Origin: Flavobacteriaceae bacterium
Lineage (GTDB): Bacteria > Bacteroidota > Bacteroidia > Flavobacteriales > Flavobacteriaceae
Reading direction: 5' to 3'
NCBI GenBank assembly: GCA_009886625.1
Contig: QXZA01000010.1
Coordinates: 1-40,675, forward strand
DNA length: 40,675 nt
Positions within the stretch are counted from its first letter, which is position 1, and each line of letters begins with the position of its first letter. Of the stretch, positions 32,592 through 40,675 are shown piece after piece. The notes beneath the pieces are model-generated. The model saw nothing but the letters and a program-made list of their open reading frames with translations. It was not told where the DNA came from and ran no database searches. Position numbers and translations under genes: made by a program.

Positions 32592-33560
32592 GTGGAAGTA
32601 CAAACTCTTTCGATTTCAAATTATAAGACCCATACTGGTGCTTCTTATGACCTGATTAAACTACATTATCACCGGTTTGGACAAGCTATAGGAACAGCAC
32701 CAGTCGTGTTGGTCAATCATTCCTTGACGGGCGATTCGATTGTCTGTGGAGATCAAGGATGGTGGAATGAAATCATTGGAGATGGACAAACTATTGACAC
32801 TAATCGGTATACAGTACTCGCTTTTAATATTCCTGGAAACGGGATGTTGGAGCAAATATTTTCAAGACCAGAGGATTTTCATACAGGGGATATTGCAGCT
32901 CTTTTTTTAGAGGGCTTAAAACTTTTGGGAGTTCCACATTTATTTGCATTAATTGGTGGGTCAATTGGAGGGGGAATTGCGTGGGAAATGGCAGCATTGG
33001 CTCCTGACTTTGCAGAATACCTAATTCCTATTGCTGCAGATTGGAAAGCGAACGATTGGATTATTGCCAATACATTCCTTCAAAAGCGTATCCTAGAAAA
33101 TTCTAAAAATCCACTAGAAGATGCTCGAATTCATGCCATGCTTACTTACAGAACACCACAGTCCTTCGACTTTCGTTTTGGAAGAACTAAAAATGAAGAG
33201 CAAGGAATTTATAATATAGAGAGTTGGTTGCTGCATCATGGTAACAAATTAGCACAACGATTTAGCCTTGAGGCTTATGTGATGATGAACCATCTTTTAA
33301 GTACGGTCAATATTGAACGAGAAGGAAAAAAAATAGACGAAATTGTACAAGAAATCACAGCTGAAATCCATTTAATAGCTATTGATAGTGACTTGTTTTT
33401 TACTGCAGCCGAAGACCAGAGAACCCTGCAGTTAGCAAAGTCAATAAACGAAAACGTGTTTTATCATGAGTTGAGTTCCATTCATGGACATGATGCTTTT
33501 TTAATAGAGAATGATGCTGTTATACAAATATTAGATCCAATTTTTAACTCTAAAAATTAA
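32592..33560 (+). CDS. metX: Homoserine O-acetyltransferase-like (MetX) alpha/beta hydrolase
   Basis: A 322-aa alpha/beta-hydrolase-fold acyltransferase. SLTGDS replaces the usual oxyanion-loop pattern, the nucleophile Ser is in IGGSIGGGIAWEMA (MetX: GGSMGG), and the acid/base pair is in AIDSDLFFTAAEDQ and SIHGHDAFLIE. It is about 50 residues shorter than standard MetX (about 370). GTG 32592 follows an in-frame TAA directly (32589-32591), so it is the first possible start; no ATG occurs early. Position between MetY and MetZ argues that it supplies O-acetylhomoserine, but transfer of succinyl instead cannot be excluded by eye. Confidence 0.88.
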   Translation: MEVQTLSISNYKTHTGASYDLIKLHYHRFGQAIGTAPVVLVNHSLTGDSIVCGDQGWWNEIIGDGQTIDTNRYTVLAFNIPGNGMLEQIFSRPEDFHTGDIAALFLEGLKLLGVPHLFALIGGSIGGGIAWEMAALAPDFAEYLIPIAADWKANDWIIANTFLQKRILENSKNPLEDARIHAMLTYRTPQSFDFRFGRTKNEEQGIYNIESWLLHHGNKLAQRFSLEAYVMMNHLLSTVNIEREGKKIDEIVQEITAEIHLIAIDSDLFFTAAEDQRTLQLAKSINENVFYHELSSIHGHDAFLIENDAVIQILDPIFNSKN

Positions 33561-33563
33561 AAA

Positions 33564-33989
33564 ATGAAAATAGCCTTAGAACGTGTGAATGAAGATTATC
33601 TTTTTAGAACAACAAATTCAAATGGACATCATGTTTTATTAGATAATAAATCTAAAACAACAGGAGAAGTTCAAGGGATAAGTCCTATGGAGTTATTATT
33701 AATGGGAGTAGCGGGCTGTAGTAGTATAGATATCGTTGCTATTTTAAATAAGCAAAAAATAAATCCAACTTCTTTAAAAATGGACGTGGAAGGCTTGCGA
33801 TATGAAGGGACTGTGCCAGCCTTGTTTTATCAAATTGATATTACAATTCATTTGGAAGGAGATTTTTCAGCAGAAAAAGCAAAACGTGCCGCACAATTAT
33901 CTTTTGAAAAATATTGTTCTGTTTCCAAAACTTTAGAACCTACCGCTAAAATCAATCACCACATAATTTTAAATGGTATCGCTATATGA
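33564..33989 (+). CDS. OsmC/Ohr family protein
   Basis: A 141-aa OsmC-fold protein with the two reactive cysteines in GVAGCSSIDIVAIL and FEKYCSVSKTLEP. Many members are thiol peroxidases acting on organic hydroperoxides with lipoyl or other dithiol reductants. The gene starts 3 nt after metX and its stop overlaps metZ by 4 nt (ATGA), so it is translated as part of the methionine operon; the link might be sulfide/persulfide handling or protecting reactive sulfur intermediates, which is only inferred from context. Confidence 0.9.
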   Translation: MKIALERVNEDYLFRTTNSNGHHVLLDNKSKTTGEVQGISPMELLLMGVAGCSSIDIVAILNKQKINPTSLKMDVEGLRYEGTVPALFYQIDITIHLEGDFSAEKAKRAAQLSFEKYCSVSKTLEPTAKINHHIILNGIAI

Positions 33990-35158
33990 GCAAAAAATTT
34001 GAAACCAATGCCATTCGAAATCAAATGGAACGTTCTCAAAATTTGGAACATTCCACTCCACTTCACTTAACTTCAAGTTTTGTTTTCGAAGATGCTGAAG
34101 ATATGCGTGCTTCTTTTGCTGAAGAAAAAGAACGAAATATATATAGCCGTTTTACAAATCCGAACACAACAGAATTTGTTGATAAAGTTGCACAAATGGA
34201 AGGCGCAGAGGCAGGAGTTGCTTTTGCAACCGGAATGGGGGCTGTGTTTGCAACCTTTGCTACATTTTTAAACGCAGGAGACCATATTGTTTCTGCACGT
34301 GCTTTGTTTGGATCAACTCATACATTGTTTACTAAGTATTTGCCCAAGTGGCAAATTACCACGAGCTATTTTCCTTCTGATGATCTTTCCCTTATTGAAG
34401 GGCTGATTAAGCCTAATACAAAATGTATCTATGTCGAATCTCCTACTAATCCCGGAGTAGACATACTGGATTTAGAGGCAATAGGTAAAATTGCAAAACA
34501 ACATAAATTACTTTTCATTGTAGATAATTGTTTTGCAACACCTTACTTGCAGCAACCCATTCAATACGGAGCCGATTTAGTCATTCATTCTGCAACAAAA
34601 TTGATGGATGGACAAGGGCGAGTGTTAGGAGGAATTACAGTAGGGAGTAAGCAACTTGTTAGAGAGTTATTTCTTTTTGCGAGAAATACTGGAGCATCAC
34701 TTTCTCCATTTAATGCCTGGATATTGTCTAAAAGTTTGGAGACACTGGCCGTAAGAATTGATCGTCATTGTAAGAATGCTCATGTTATTGCAGAAAAGCT
34801 AGAAGCGTGTCAAGAAATAAATTGGGTAAAATACCCCTTTTTAAAATCTCATCCCCAATATGCTTTAGCTAAAAAACAAATGTTGAAAGGAGGAAATATT
34901 ATTGCCTTCGAACTAAAAGGAGGGATAGACGCAGGACGAAATTTTATCAATGCAATTGAATTGTGTTCGCTGTCTTCTAATTTAGGAGATTCTCGAACAA
35001 TTATTACCCATCCCGCTTCAACCACACATAGTAAACTATCTGAAGAAGACCGCTTGGCAGTGGGAATAACCGATGGAATGATTCGTCTTTCTGTGGGGCT
35101 AGAACATCATGAAGATATTTGGAATGACCTAAAAAATGCCTTAAGCAAGATAGTATGA
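33986..35158 (+). CDS. metZ: O-succinylhomoserine sulfhydrylase-like enzyme (MetZ type)
   Basis: A second PLP Cys/Met-metabolism enzyme in the same operon (390 aa). The MetZ-like features are FETNAIRNQMERSQNLEHST, IYSRFTNPNTTEFVDKVAQM, FATGMGAVFATFATFL, VDNCFATPYLQQPIQYGADL and HSATKLMDGQGRVLGGITV, where SATK.DGQGR is typical of the MetZ branch. It lacks the MetY insert. Two parallel sulfhydrylases suggest use of different acyl-homoserines or conditions. It overlaps OsmC by 4 nt and the metH part by 4 nt. Confidence 0.88.
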   Translation: MSKKFETNAIRNQMERSQNLEHSTPLHLTSSFVFEDAEDMRASFAEEKERNIYSRFTNPNTTEFVDKVAQMEGAEAGVAFATGMGAVFATFATFLNAGDHIVSARALFGSTHTLFTKYLPKWQITTSYFPSDDLSLIEGLIKPNTKCIYVESPTNPGVDILDLEAIGKIAKQHKLLFIVDNCFATPYLQQPIQYGADLVIHSATKLMDGQGRVLGGITVGSKQLVRELFLFARNTGASLSPFNAWILSKSLETLAVRIDRHCKNAHVIAEKLEACQEINWVKYPFLKSHPQYALAKKQMLKGGNIIAFELKGGIDAGRNFINAIELCSLSSNLGDSRTIITHPASTTHSKLSEEDRLAVGITDGMIRLSVGLEHHEDIWNDLKNALSKIV

Positions 35159-36159
35159 TTATAGAAAAAGATTTAGAAAAACGAATTTTAGTTTTAGATG
35201 GTGCTATGGGCACCATGATTCAAAACCACAACCTAGAGGAAGCTGATTTCCGAGGGGAGCGTTTTTTGGATCATCCTGCTATTTTAAAGGGAAATAATGA
35301 TCTCCTTTCAATTACCCAACCCGAAATTATCAAAGGAATTCATAGAGATTATTTTGATGCCGGAGCCGATATTGTAGAAACCAATACTTTTTCCTCAACC
35401 TCTGTCGGAATGGCAGACTATGAAATGGAACCCCTTGCCTATGAGTTGAATTATGAAAGTGCTAAAATAGCCAAAGAAGTCAGTCAGGAATATTTAGAAA
35501 AAACACCAGATCAAGCACGATATGTGGCAGGTTCTATAGGCCCTACAAATAAGACTGCCAGTATGTCTCCAGATGTAAATGATCCTGGGTACCGTGCTAT
35601 TACTTTTGATGCGCTGGTTACTTCCTATCGCGAGCAAATTAATGGACTTGTAGATGGTGGCGCTGACTTGCTTTTAGTGGAAACTATTTTTGATACTTTA
35701 AATGCTAAAGCTGCACTATATGCAATCAATGAAATAAAAGAAGAGCGTCAAATTGATATTCCCGTAATGGTGAGTGGGACCATTACAGATGCCAGTGGAA
35801 GGACACTTTCTGGACAAACCGTGGAGGCCTTTCGGATTTCGATGAGTCATATTCCTATTTTGAGTATTGGATTTAATTGTGCCTTGGGAGCAGATCAATT
35901 ACTGCCTTATGTAAAACGATTAGCGAACCAGAGTGATCTATTCGTTTCTGCTCACCCCAATGCGGGTTTGCCCAATGCCTTTGGTGCTTATGACCAGTCT
36001 CCCGAAGAAATGCAGACTTTGATTGAAGACTACCTCAAACAAAATGCTGTTAACATTATCGGCGGGTGTTGCGGTACTACCCCCGATCACATTAGATTAA
36101 TTGCAGAAGTGGCTAAAAAGTACACACCTAGAAATCCTAAACAGTTGTCCAATGTCTAA
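35155..36159 (+). CDS. metH: Methionine synthase, homocysteine-binding part (split MetH)
   Basis: A 334-aa homocysteine S-methyltransferase module. [19 protein letters not shown] starts it, [15 protein letters not shown] and [17 protein letters not shown] are MetH-type, and zinc ligands sit in [10 protein letters not shown] and [13 protein letters not shown]. Standing alone it equals residues 1-330 of E. coli MetH. It ends where the second gene begins, with an 8-nt overlap (36152-36159), so a frame break separates domains that in E. coli are one chain. This split is usual in Flavobacteriia, so it is likely a normal functional arrangement. Confidence 0.93.
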   Translation: MIIEKDLEKRILVLDGAMGTMIQNHNLEEADFRGERFLDHPAILKGNNDLLSITQPEIIKGIHRDYFDAGADIVETNTFSSTSVGMADYEMEPLAYELNYESAKIAKEVSQEYLEKTPDQARYVAGSIGPTNKTASMSPDVNDPGYRAITFDALVTSYREQINGLVDGGADLLLVETIFDTLNAKAALYAINEIKEERQIDIPVMVSGTITDASGRTLSGQTVEAFRISMSHIPILSIGFNCALGADQLLPYVKRLANQSDLFVSAHPNAGLPNAFGAYDQSPEEMQTLIEDYLKQNAVNIIGGCCGTTPDHIRLIAEVAKKYTPRNPKQLSNV

Positions 36160-38839
36160 ACAAGAACGGAAACCTTTATTGTTATCTGGTTTGGAACCTT
36201 TGGTGATTTCAGAAACTACAAATTTTGTCAATATTGGTGAACGTACAAATGTTACGGGTTCAAGAAAGTTTTTACGATTAATAGAGAATAAAAAATATAA
36301 CGAGGCTATTGAAGTGGCTCGTGAACAAGTATTGGGAGGAGCTCAGATCATCGACGTCAATATGGATGAGGGAATGATTGATGGGGTAGAAGCGATGACT
36401 ACTTTTTTGAATTTAATGGCAGCAGAGCCAGATATTGCCCGTATTCCAGTAATGATTGATAGTTCCAAATGGGAGATAATTGAAGCAGGACTCAAAGTTG
36501 CACAAGGCAAAAGTGTTGTCAACTCCATTAGTTTAAAAGAAGGAGAAGCCAATTTTGTAGCTCAAGCCAAGACCATAAAAAAATATGGTGCTGCTGTGAT
36601 TGTAATGGCTTTTGACGAAGACGGTCAAGCCGATTCCTTAGAACGACGCATAGAAATTTGTGAACGCTCTTATGATGTGCTAGTAGAAAAAGTAAACTTT
36701 GCACCAGAAGATATCATTTTTGACCCTAATATTTTTCCTGTTGCAACAGGAATGGAAGAGCATCGTGAAAATGCACTTGACTTTTTTAATGCTACTAAAT
36801 GGATACGAGAAAATTTACCCCACGCAAGCGTAAGTGGGGGAGTGAGTAACGTTTCTTTTTCATTTAGAGGAAACAACACAGTTCGTGAAGCGATGCATGC
36901 TTCCTTTTTGTACCACGCAATTCAACATGGAATGAATATGGGTATCGTTAACCCTTCTATGTTGGAAGTGTATGACGAGGTGCCTAAAGAATTGATGGAG
37001 CATGTAGAGGATGTTTTACTCGATCGAAGAGAAGACGCCACGGAACGTTTATTGGAATATGCTGAAAATGTAGTTTCCGTAAAAAAGGAAGGAAAAAAAG
37101 AAGACGATGCATGGCGTGAGGAAGATTTAAAAAGTAGAATCACTCATGCTTTAATTAAAGGAATTGACGCTTTTATAGAAGAAGATACAGAAGAAGCAAG
37201 AAAAGAAGCCAACCGACCTATTGAAGTGATCGAAGGACCTTTGATGGACGGAATGAATGTTGTAGGAGATTTATTTGGTGCTGGAAAAATGTTTTTACCT
37301 CAAGTGGTTAAATCGGCTCGAGTGATGAAAAAAGCGGTGGCCTACTTACAGCCCTTTATTGAAGCAGAGAAAAACGAGGGAGCTCAATTTGCTGGTAAGG
37401 TATTGATGGCTACAGTAAAAGGAGATGTTCACGATATAGGTAAAAACATAGTGAGCGTAGTACTGGCATGCAATAATTATGAGATTATAGATTTAGGAGT
37501 GATGGTTCCTCCAGAGGTAATCATCCAGCGGGCTGTTGAGGAACAAGTCGACATTATTGGTCTTTCAGGATTAATTACCCCTTCATTGGACGAAATGGTG
37601 TATTTGGCAAAAGAGTTGGATCGTCAGAATATAAAAATTCCTGTTTTAATTGGGGGCGCAACAACTTCCAAAGCACATACAGCAGTGAAAATAGCACCTG
37701 TATCTCAAGGGCCAGTCATTCACGTTAACGATGCCTCTAGAGCAGTTGCAGTAGTTAGTAATTTATTACAAAAAGACAAAAAGGAACCTTACATATTGAA
37801 AATAAGAGAAGAATATGAAGTGTTCAAAGAAAAATTTTTAGAGCGAACTTCTTCTAAAACCTATTTAACATACGAGCTAGCTCAGCAGAATGCTCTTTCG
37901 TTGGATTGGAATCAATTTACTCCCACTAAGCCCAAAGTTCAGGGAGGGATCACTTTAAACAATTTTCCTCTGGAGGAATTAGTGCCTTTTATTGATTGGT
38001 CTCCTTTTTTTCGTTCTTGGGATTTACACGGAAAATACCCAGATATTTTAACCGATAATGTAGTAGGAGAGCAAGCACAAAGCTTGTTTGCTGATGCAAA
38101 AAACATGCTGTCTCAACTGGTGGAGGAAAAATGGTTGACTGCAAAAGCACGTTTTGGAATTTTTCCTGCCAATTCCCATGGTGATGATGTTGAGGTCTAT
38201 GCAAATGAAGATCGAGAATCGGTTCAAGCAACCTGGCTCACCTTAAGACAACAATTGAAAAAAACAAAAGACCAGCCTAATATTGCTTTATCTGATTTCA
38301 TTGCGCCTAAGACTACTGGGGTAGCAGATTATATAGGAGCCTTTTGTGTGTGTACAGGTTTTGGAACCGCCGAGAGAGCAAAAGCTTTTGAAGAAGAAAA
38401 TGATGATTACAACTCCATCATGATCAAAGCCCTGGCAGATCGCTTGGCAGAAGCTTTTGCCGAATACTTGCACTTGAAAGTGCGAAAAGAATATTGGGGG
38501 TATGCCTCTGACGAAAAATTGATAAATGAAGAGTTAATAAAAGAAAGCTATAAGGGGATTCGCCCAGCGCCTGGTTATCCCGCCTGTCCGGATCATTTGG
38601 AGAAGAAGACTCTTTGGGAACTTTTAAAAGTAGAAGAAGAAATTGGAGTACAGCTTACGGAAAGTTTAGCTATGTGGCCAGCAGCTGCAGTTTCAGGCTA
38701 CTATTTTGCGCACCCTGATGCACGCTATTTTGGGCTTGGAAAAATCAAAGAAGATCAATTGCTGTCCTATAGCAAAAGAAGAAAAATTTCATTGGATGAA
38801 GCACGAAAATGGTTGAATCCTAATTTAATTGAAGACTAG
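36152..38839 (+). CDS. metH: Methionine synthase, folate/B12/activation part (split MetH)
   Basis: An 895-aa protein with the remaining MetH domains. The pterin-binding domain is at about residues 20-290 ([42 protein letters not shown]). The B12 cap and Rossmann domain lie at about 310-560, with [17 protein letters not shown] carrying the His that ligates cobalt. The C-terminal activation domain (about 640-895) has [15 protein letters not shown] for SAM binding. Start ATG 36152 is chosen because the open frame upstream (from 36101) lies within the previous gene. Cobalamin dependence follows from the domain set; no metE is in the window. Confidence 0.95.
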   Translation: MSKQERKPLLLSGLEPLVISETTNFVNIGERTNVTGSRKFLRLIENKKYNEAIEVAREQVLGGAQIIDVNMDEGMIDGVEAMTTFLNLMAAEPDIARIPVMIDSSKWEIIEAGLKVAQGKSVVNSISLKEGEANFVAQAKTIKKYGAAVIVMAFDEDGQADSLERRIEICERSYDVLVEKVNFAPEDIIFDPNIFPVATGMEEHRENALDFFNATKWIRENLPHASVSGGVSNVSFSFRGNNTVREAMHASFLYHAIQHGMNMGIVNPSMLEVYDEVPKELMEHVEDVLLDRREDATERLLEYAENVVSVKKEGKKEDDAWREEDLKSRITHALIKGIDAFIEEDTEEARKEANRPIEVIEGPLMDGMNVVGDLFGAGKMFLPQVVKSARVMKKAVAYLQPFIEAEKNEGAQFAGKVLMATVKGDVHDIGKNIVSVVLACNNYEIIDLGVMVPPEVIIQRAVEEQVDIIGLSGLITPSLDEMVYLAKELDRQNIKIPVLIGGATTSKAHTAVKIAPVSQGPVIHVNDASRAVAVVSNLLQKDKKEPYILKIREEYEVFKEKFLERTSSKTYLTYELAQQNALSLDWNQFTPTKPKVQGGITLNNFPLEELVPFIDWSPFFRSWDLHGKYPDILTDNVVGEQAQSLFADAKNMLSQLVEEKWLTAKARFGIFPANSHGDDVEVYANEDRESVQATWLTLRQQLKKTKDQPNIALSDFIAPKTTGVADYIGAFCVCTGFGTAERAKAFEEENDDYNSIMIKALADRLAEAFAEYLHLKVRKEYWGYASDEKLINEELIKESYKGIRPAPGYPACPDHLEKKTLWELLKVEEEIGVQLTESLAMWPAAAVSGYYFAHPDARYFGLGKIKEDQLLSYSKRRKISLDEARKWLNPNLIED

Positions 38840-39796
38840 ATGAAAGTAACAGAACATATCGCTAAAGCCAAGGGAAAAACCCAGTTTACCTTTGAAATAC
38901 TCCCACCTTTAAAAGGGCAGCATATCAATGCTTTATTTAATTCTATCGATGATTTGATGGAGTTTAAGCCTCCCTTTATAGATGTAACCTATCACAGAGA
39001 AGAACATGTGTATAAGGACAGAGGAAACGGTTTGCTGGAGCTCAAGGTAATTAAAAAACGTCCTGGAACTGTGGGGATCTGTGCCGCAATACAAAGTAAG
39101 TATAAGGTGGATGCTATTCCGCATATTTTGTGCGGTGGATTTTCTAAAGAAGATACTGAGAACTTTTTGGTGGATTTGGATTATCTCGAGATTGATAATG
39201 TAGTGGCATTACGAGGGGATTCGGTAAAATCAGAAACCTATTTTAAGCCCACTAAAGATGGCCACACTTATGCTAATGAATTGGTACAGCAGATTGCAGA
39301 GCTAAACCAAGGAAAATATTTGGATGAGGAATTGTTAAATTCTCATGCGACCCACTTTTGTATTGGAGTATCGGGCTATCCTGAAAAACATATGGAAGCA
39401 CCCAGCCTTGAAAGTGATTTACACTTTTTGAAGAAAAAAATTAATGCAGGAGCCGACTATATCGTAACTCAAATGTTTTTTGATAATCAAAAGTTTTTTG
39501 ACTTTGTAGCTAAAGCCAGAGCCGAGGGCATTACTGTACCAATTATTCCAGGATTGAAACCCCTTTCTACCCTTAAACAACTCAATATGATTCCCCACCG
39601 TTTTCATGTGGATCTTCCCGAAGCTTTGATCAAAGATGTGATTAAATGTAAAGACAATAAAGCGGTACGTCAGGTGGGTGTGGAGTGGTGTATTCAACAA
39701 AGTAAAGAATTGATGGCAGCCGAGGTTCCCTTTTTACATTATTACTCCATGGGAAAATCAGACAACATTAGGCAAATTGCAGAGAGCGTGTTTTAA
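38840..39796 (+). CDS. metF: Methylenetetrahydrofolate reductase MetF
   Basis: MetF reduces methylene-THF to the methyl-THF used by MetH. The 318-aa TIM-barrel flavoprotein shows FTFEILPPLKG (catalytic Glu in the FE.FPP region), VTYHREEH, HILCGGFSKEDTENFLVDL, NVVALRGD and YIVTQMFFDNQKFFDFV. The ATG directly abuts the metH TAG (0 nt spacing), making it the last gene of the operon. No clear terminator follows; 39797-40075 is AT-rich with one -7-like element at 39867. Confidence 0.95.
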   Translation: MKVTEHIAKAKGKTQFTFEILPPLKGQHINALFNSIDDLMEFKPPFIDVTYHREEHVYKDRGNGLLELKVIKKRPGTVGICAAIQSKYKVDAIPHILCGGFSKEDTENFLVDLDYLEIDNVVALRGDSVKSETYFKPTKDGHTYANELVQQIAELNQGKYLDEELLNSHATHFCIGVSGYPEKHMEAPSLESDLHFLKKKINAGADYIVTQMFFDNQKFFDFVAKARAEGITVPIIPGLKPLSTLKQLNMIPHRFHVDLPEALIKDVIKCKDNKAVRQVGVEWCIQQSKELMAAEVPFLHYYSMGKSDNIRQIAESVF

Positions 39797-39866
39797 ACCC
39801 TCTTTTTTGTCTCAAAAACCTTTTTTAAATCTATCAATTTATTAAACGATAACATGAAAAATTTGT

Positions 39867-39874
39867 TAGATTTG
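39867..39874 (+). promoter_or_regulatory. -7-like element downstream of metF
   Basis: TAGATTTG matches TAnnTTTG. It is about 200 nt before the next gene, so its use is uncertain; chance occurrence is possible in this AT-rich stretch. Confidence 0.3.
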
Positions 39875-40075
39875 AAATCGTTTTTAAATTTTGGAAAATC
39901 GATTGAAACATATTGTATTCACAAGGTTTTTCAATAGTTTTTAATTTAAATAAACATCAAATTGCTTATAATAATGTACCCCAATTAATGGATTTTACCA
40001 AAGCTGTTTTTTTAATGTTCAAAGCCTCTAGAAATCAAAAATAATTCAAAATCTAATTTTAGTGTTAGCAAACGA

Positions 40076-40660
40076 TTGACTTTACTCAATCGCTATTATC
40101 AAATTACAAAGTTTTATTCTTTTTTAAAGAATACTGCTTATAAAGGAGGTACAGCCATAATCATTTTTGTTCTTTTTCTAGTAGGTTTAGAGCTCTTTGT
40201 GCTGGATTTTAATTCTTTGCTTAATCATCTTATAGCCAATTATTCTCAAGAATTTATCTTCTTCTTTTTTTTAGTTTCTGAAACTATTTTAGGGATAATA
40301 CCACCAGAAGCTTTTATTGCATGGGCATCAAAGTCAAACAGTCCTTGGTTGTTTTTGTTTATACTGGCTTCGATTTCCTACTTGGGCGGAATTATTTCCT
40401 ACTTATTTGGAAACCGATTGTTTTTAATCCCTAGCATAAAAAATTACATTGAAAATAAAATTGCAAAGCATATCCTTAATTTAAAAAAATGGGGAGGTCT
40501 TTTTGTGTTTTTAGGTGCAACTAGTCCAATACCACATTCAATTGTAAGCCTTGCCTCTGGCCTTATTAAATAGGACTTTAAGCACTATTTGATGTGGTCC
40601 CTTTTTCGGTATTTACGCTTTGTCATTTATGCTCTGATTATTTTTAAAGTAGTTGGCTAG
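40076..40660 (+). pseudogene. VTT/DedA-type membrane protein gene broken by in-frame TAG
   Basis: The frame encodes a hydrophobic protein with a VTT (SNARE-associated) core: an N-terminal helix, then FFFFLVSETILGIIPPEAFI, FILASISYLGGIISYLFGN, and LGATSPIPHSIVSLASGLIK. A TAG at 40571-40573 interrupts it. The same frame continues for 28 more codons (DFKHYLMWSLFRYLRFVIYA) to TAG 40658-40660, which is the expected last membrane segment of the family. No ATG occurs between the upstream in-frame TAA (40013) and the first helix; TTG 40076 would be the start. So either a young pseudogene or a sequencing error; a 165-aa truncated product is also conceivable. Confidence 0.7.
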
Positions 40661-40675
40661 GTCCTTTTAAGATTT

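Noticed and set aside
36101-36151. Extension of the second metH gene upstream to 36101.
   Set aside because: It lies within the conserved end of the first metH gene; ATG 36152 fits the domain border and the usual overlap pattern.
1-40675. Insertion sequences, integrases, prophage genes or attachment sites.
   Set aside because: No transposase, integrase or phage-like protein was recognised, and the tRNA-Leu 3' end is not duplicated nearby.

Overview
The window is about 40.7 kb of AT-rich chromosome that I read as a marine-type member of the Flavobacteriaceae (Bacteroidota). The evidence is the protein set (Nif3 next to a DUF164 protein, a methionine synthase split into two genes, MetX/MetY/MetZ, an RprX-like lifestyle of Bacteroidota lipoproteins with LxxC signals), the near absence of Shine-Dalgarno sequences, and repeated matches to the Bacteroidota -7 promoter element TAnnTTTG just upstream of short leaders. 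I cannot name a genus from sequence alone. Most of the window is housekeeping; no insertion sequence, integrase or intact phage gene is visible.

Layout. 1-1040: a terminator, then a leftward pair (membrane protein, XRE regulator) with a probable operator, and an AT-rich gap holding a 12-bp inverted repeat with a T-tract. 1041-7300: Dabb protein, DUF164, Nif3, LpxK, lipoyl synthase, an Nramp-related transporter, an ECF-type sigma factor and a small Cys-containing membrane protein. 7480-8420: a small HTH gene followed by what I consider the main discovery, the ruins of a type II-C CRISPR-Cas locus: a tracrRNA-like gene on the minus strand with its promoter and terminator still recognisable, a 103-codon 5' fragment of cas9 with an in-frame stop and no catalytic Asp, and one repeat-like sequence able to pair with the anti-repeat. 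8419-13610: DUF456, a lipoprotein, RuvC, HemW, an M20 dipeptidase, tRNA-Leu(TAG), two small membrane proteins and a CDGSH protein. 13604-18430: a DUF885 lipoprotein, a bestrophin-like membrane protein, a CotH-like secreted protein and an alkaline phosphatase. 18557-21586: a surface polysaccharide trio (Stealth phosphotransferase, glycosyltransferase, DegT/DnrJ aminotransferase). 21583-25584: FabD, DHFR, a class V aminotransferase-fold protein, thymidylate synthase, a bifunctional nuclease. 25716-29814: PDH E1 beta, membrane pyrophosphatase, deoxynucleoside kinase.

29936-39796 is a methionine/SAM operon of eight tightly packed genes (metK, metY, metX, an OsmC protein, metZ, two parts of metH, metF), mostly with 4-8 nt overlaps. 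It is preceded by a Bacteroidota promoter and a SAM-II-type riboswitch. Together the genes acetylate homoserine, sulfhydrylate it to homocysteine, methylate it with methyltetrahydrofolate made by MetF, and convert methionine to SAM, which would feed back through the riboswitch. The window ends with a VTT/DedA-type membrane gene that has no ATG start and is broken by an in-frame TAG.
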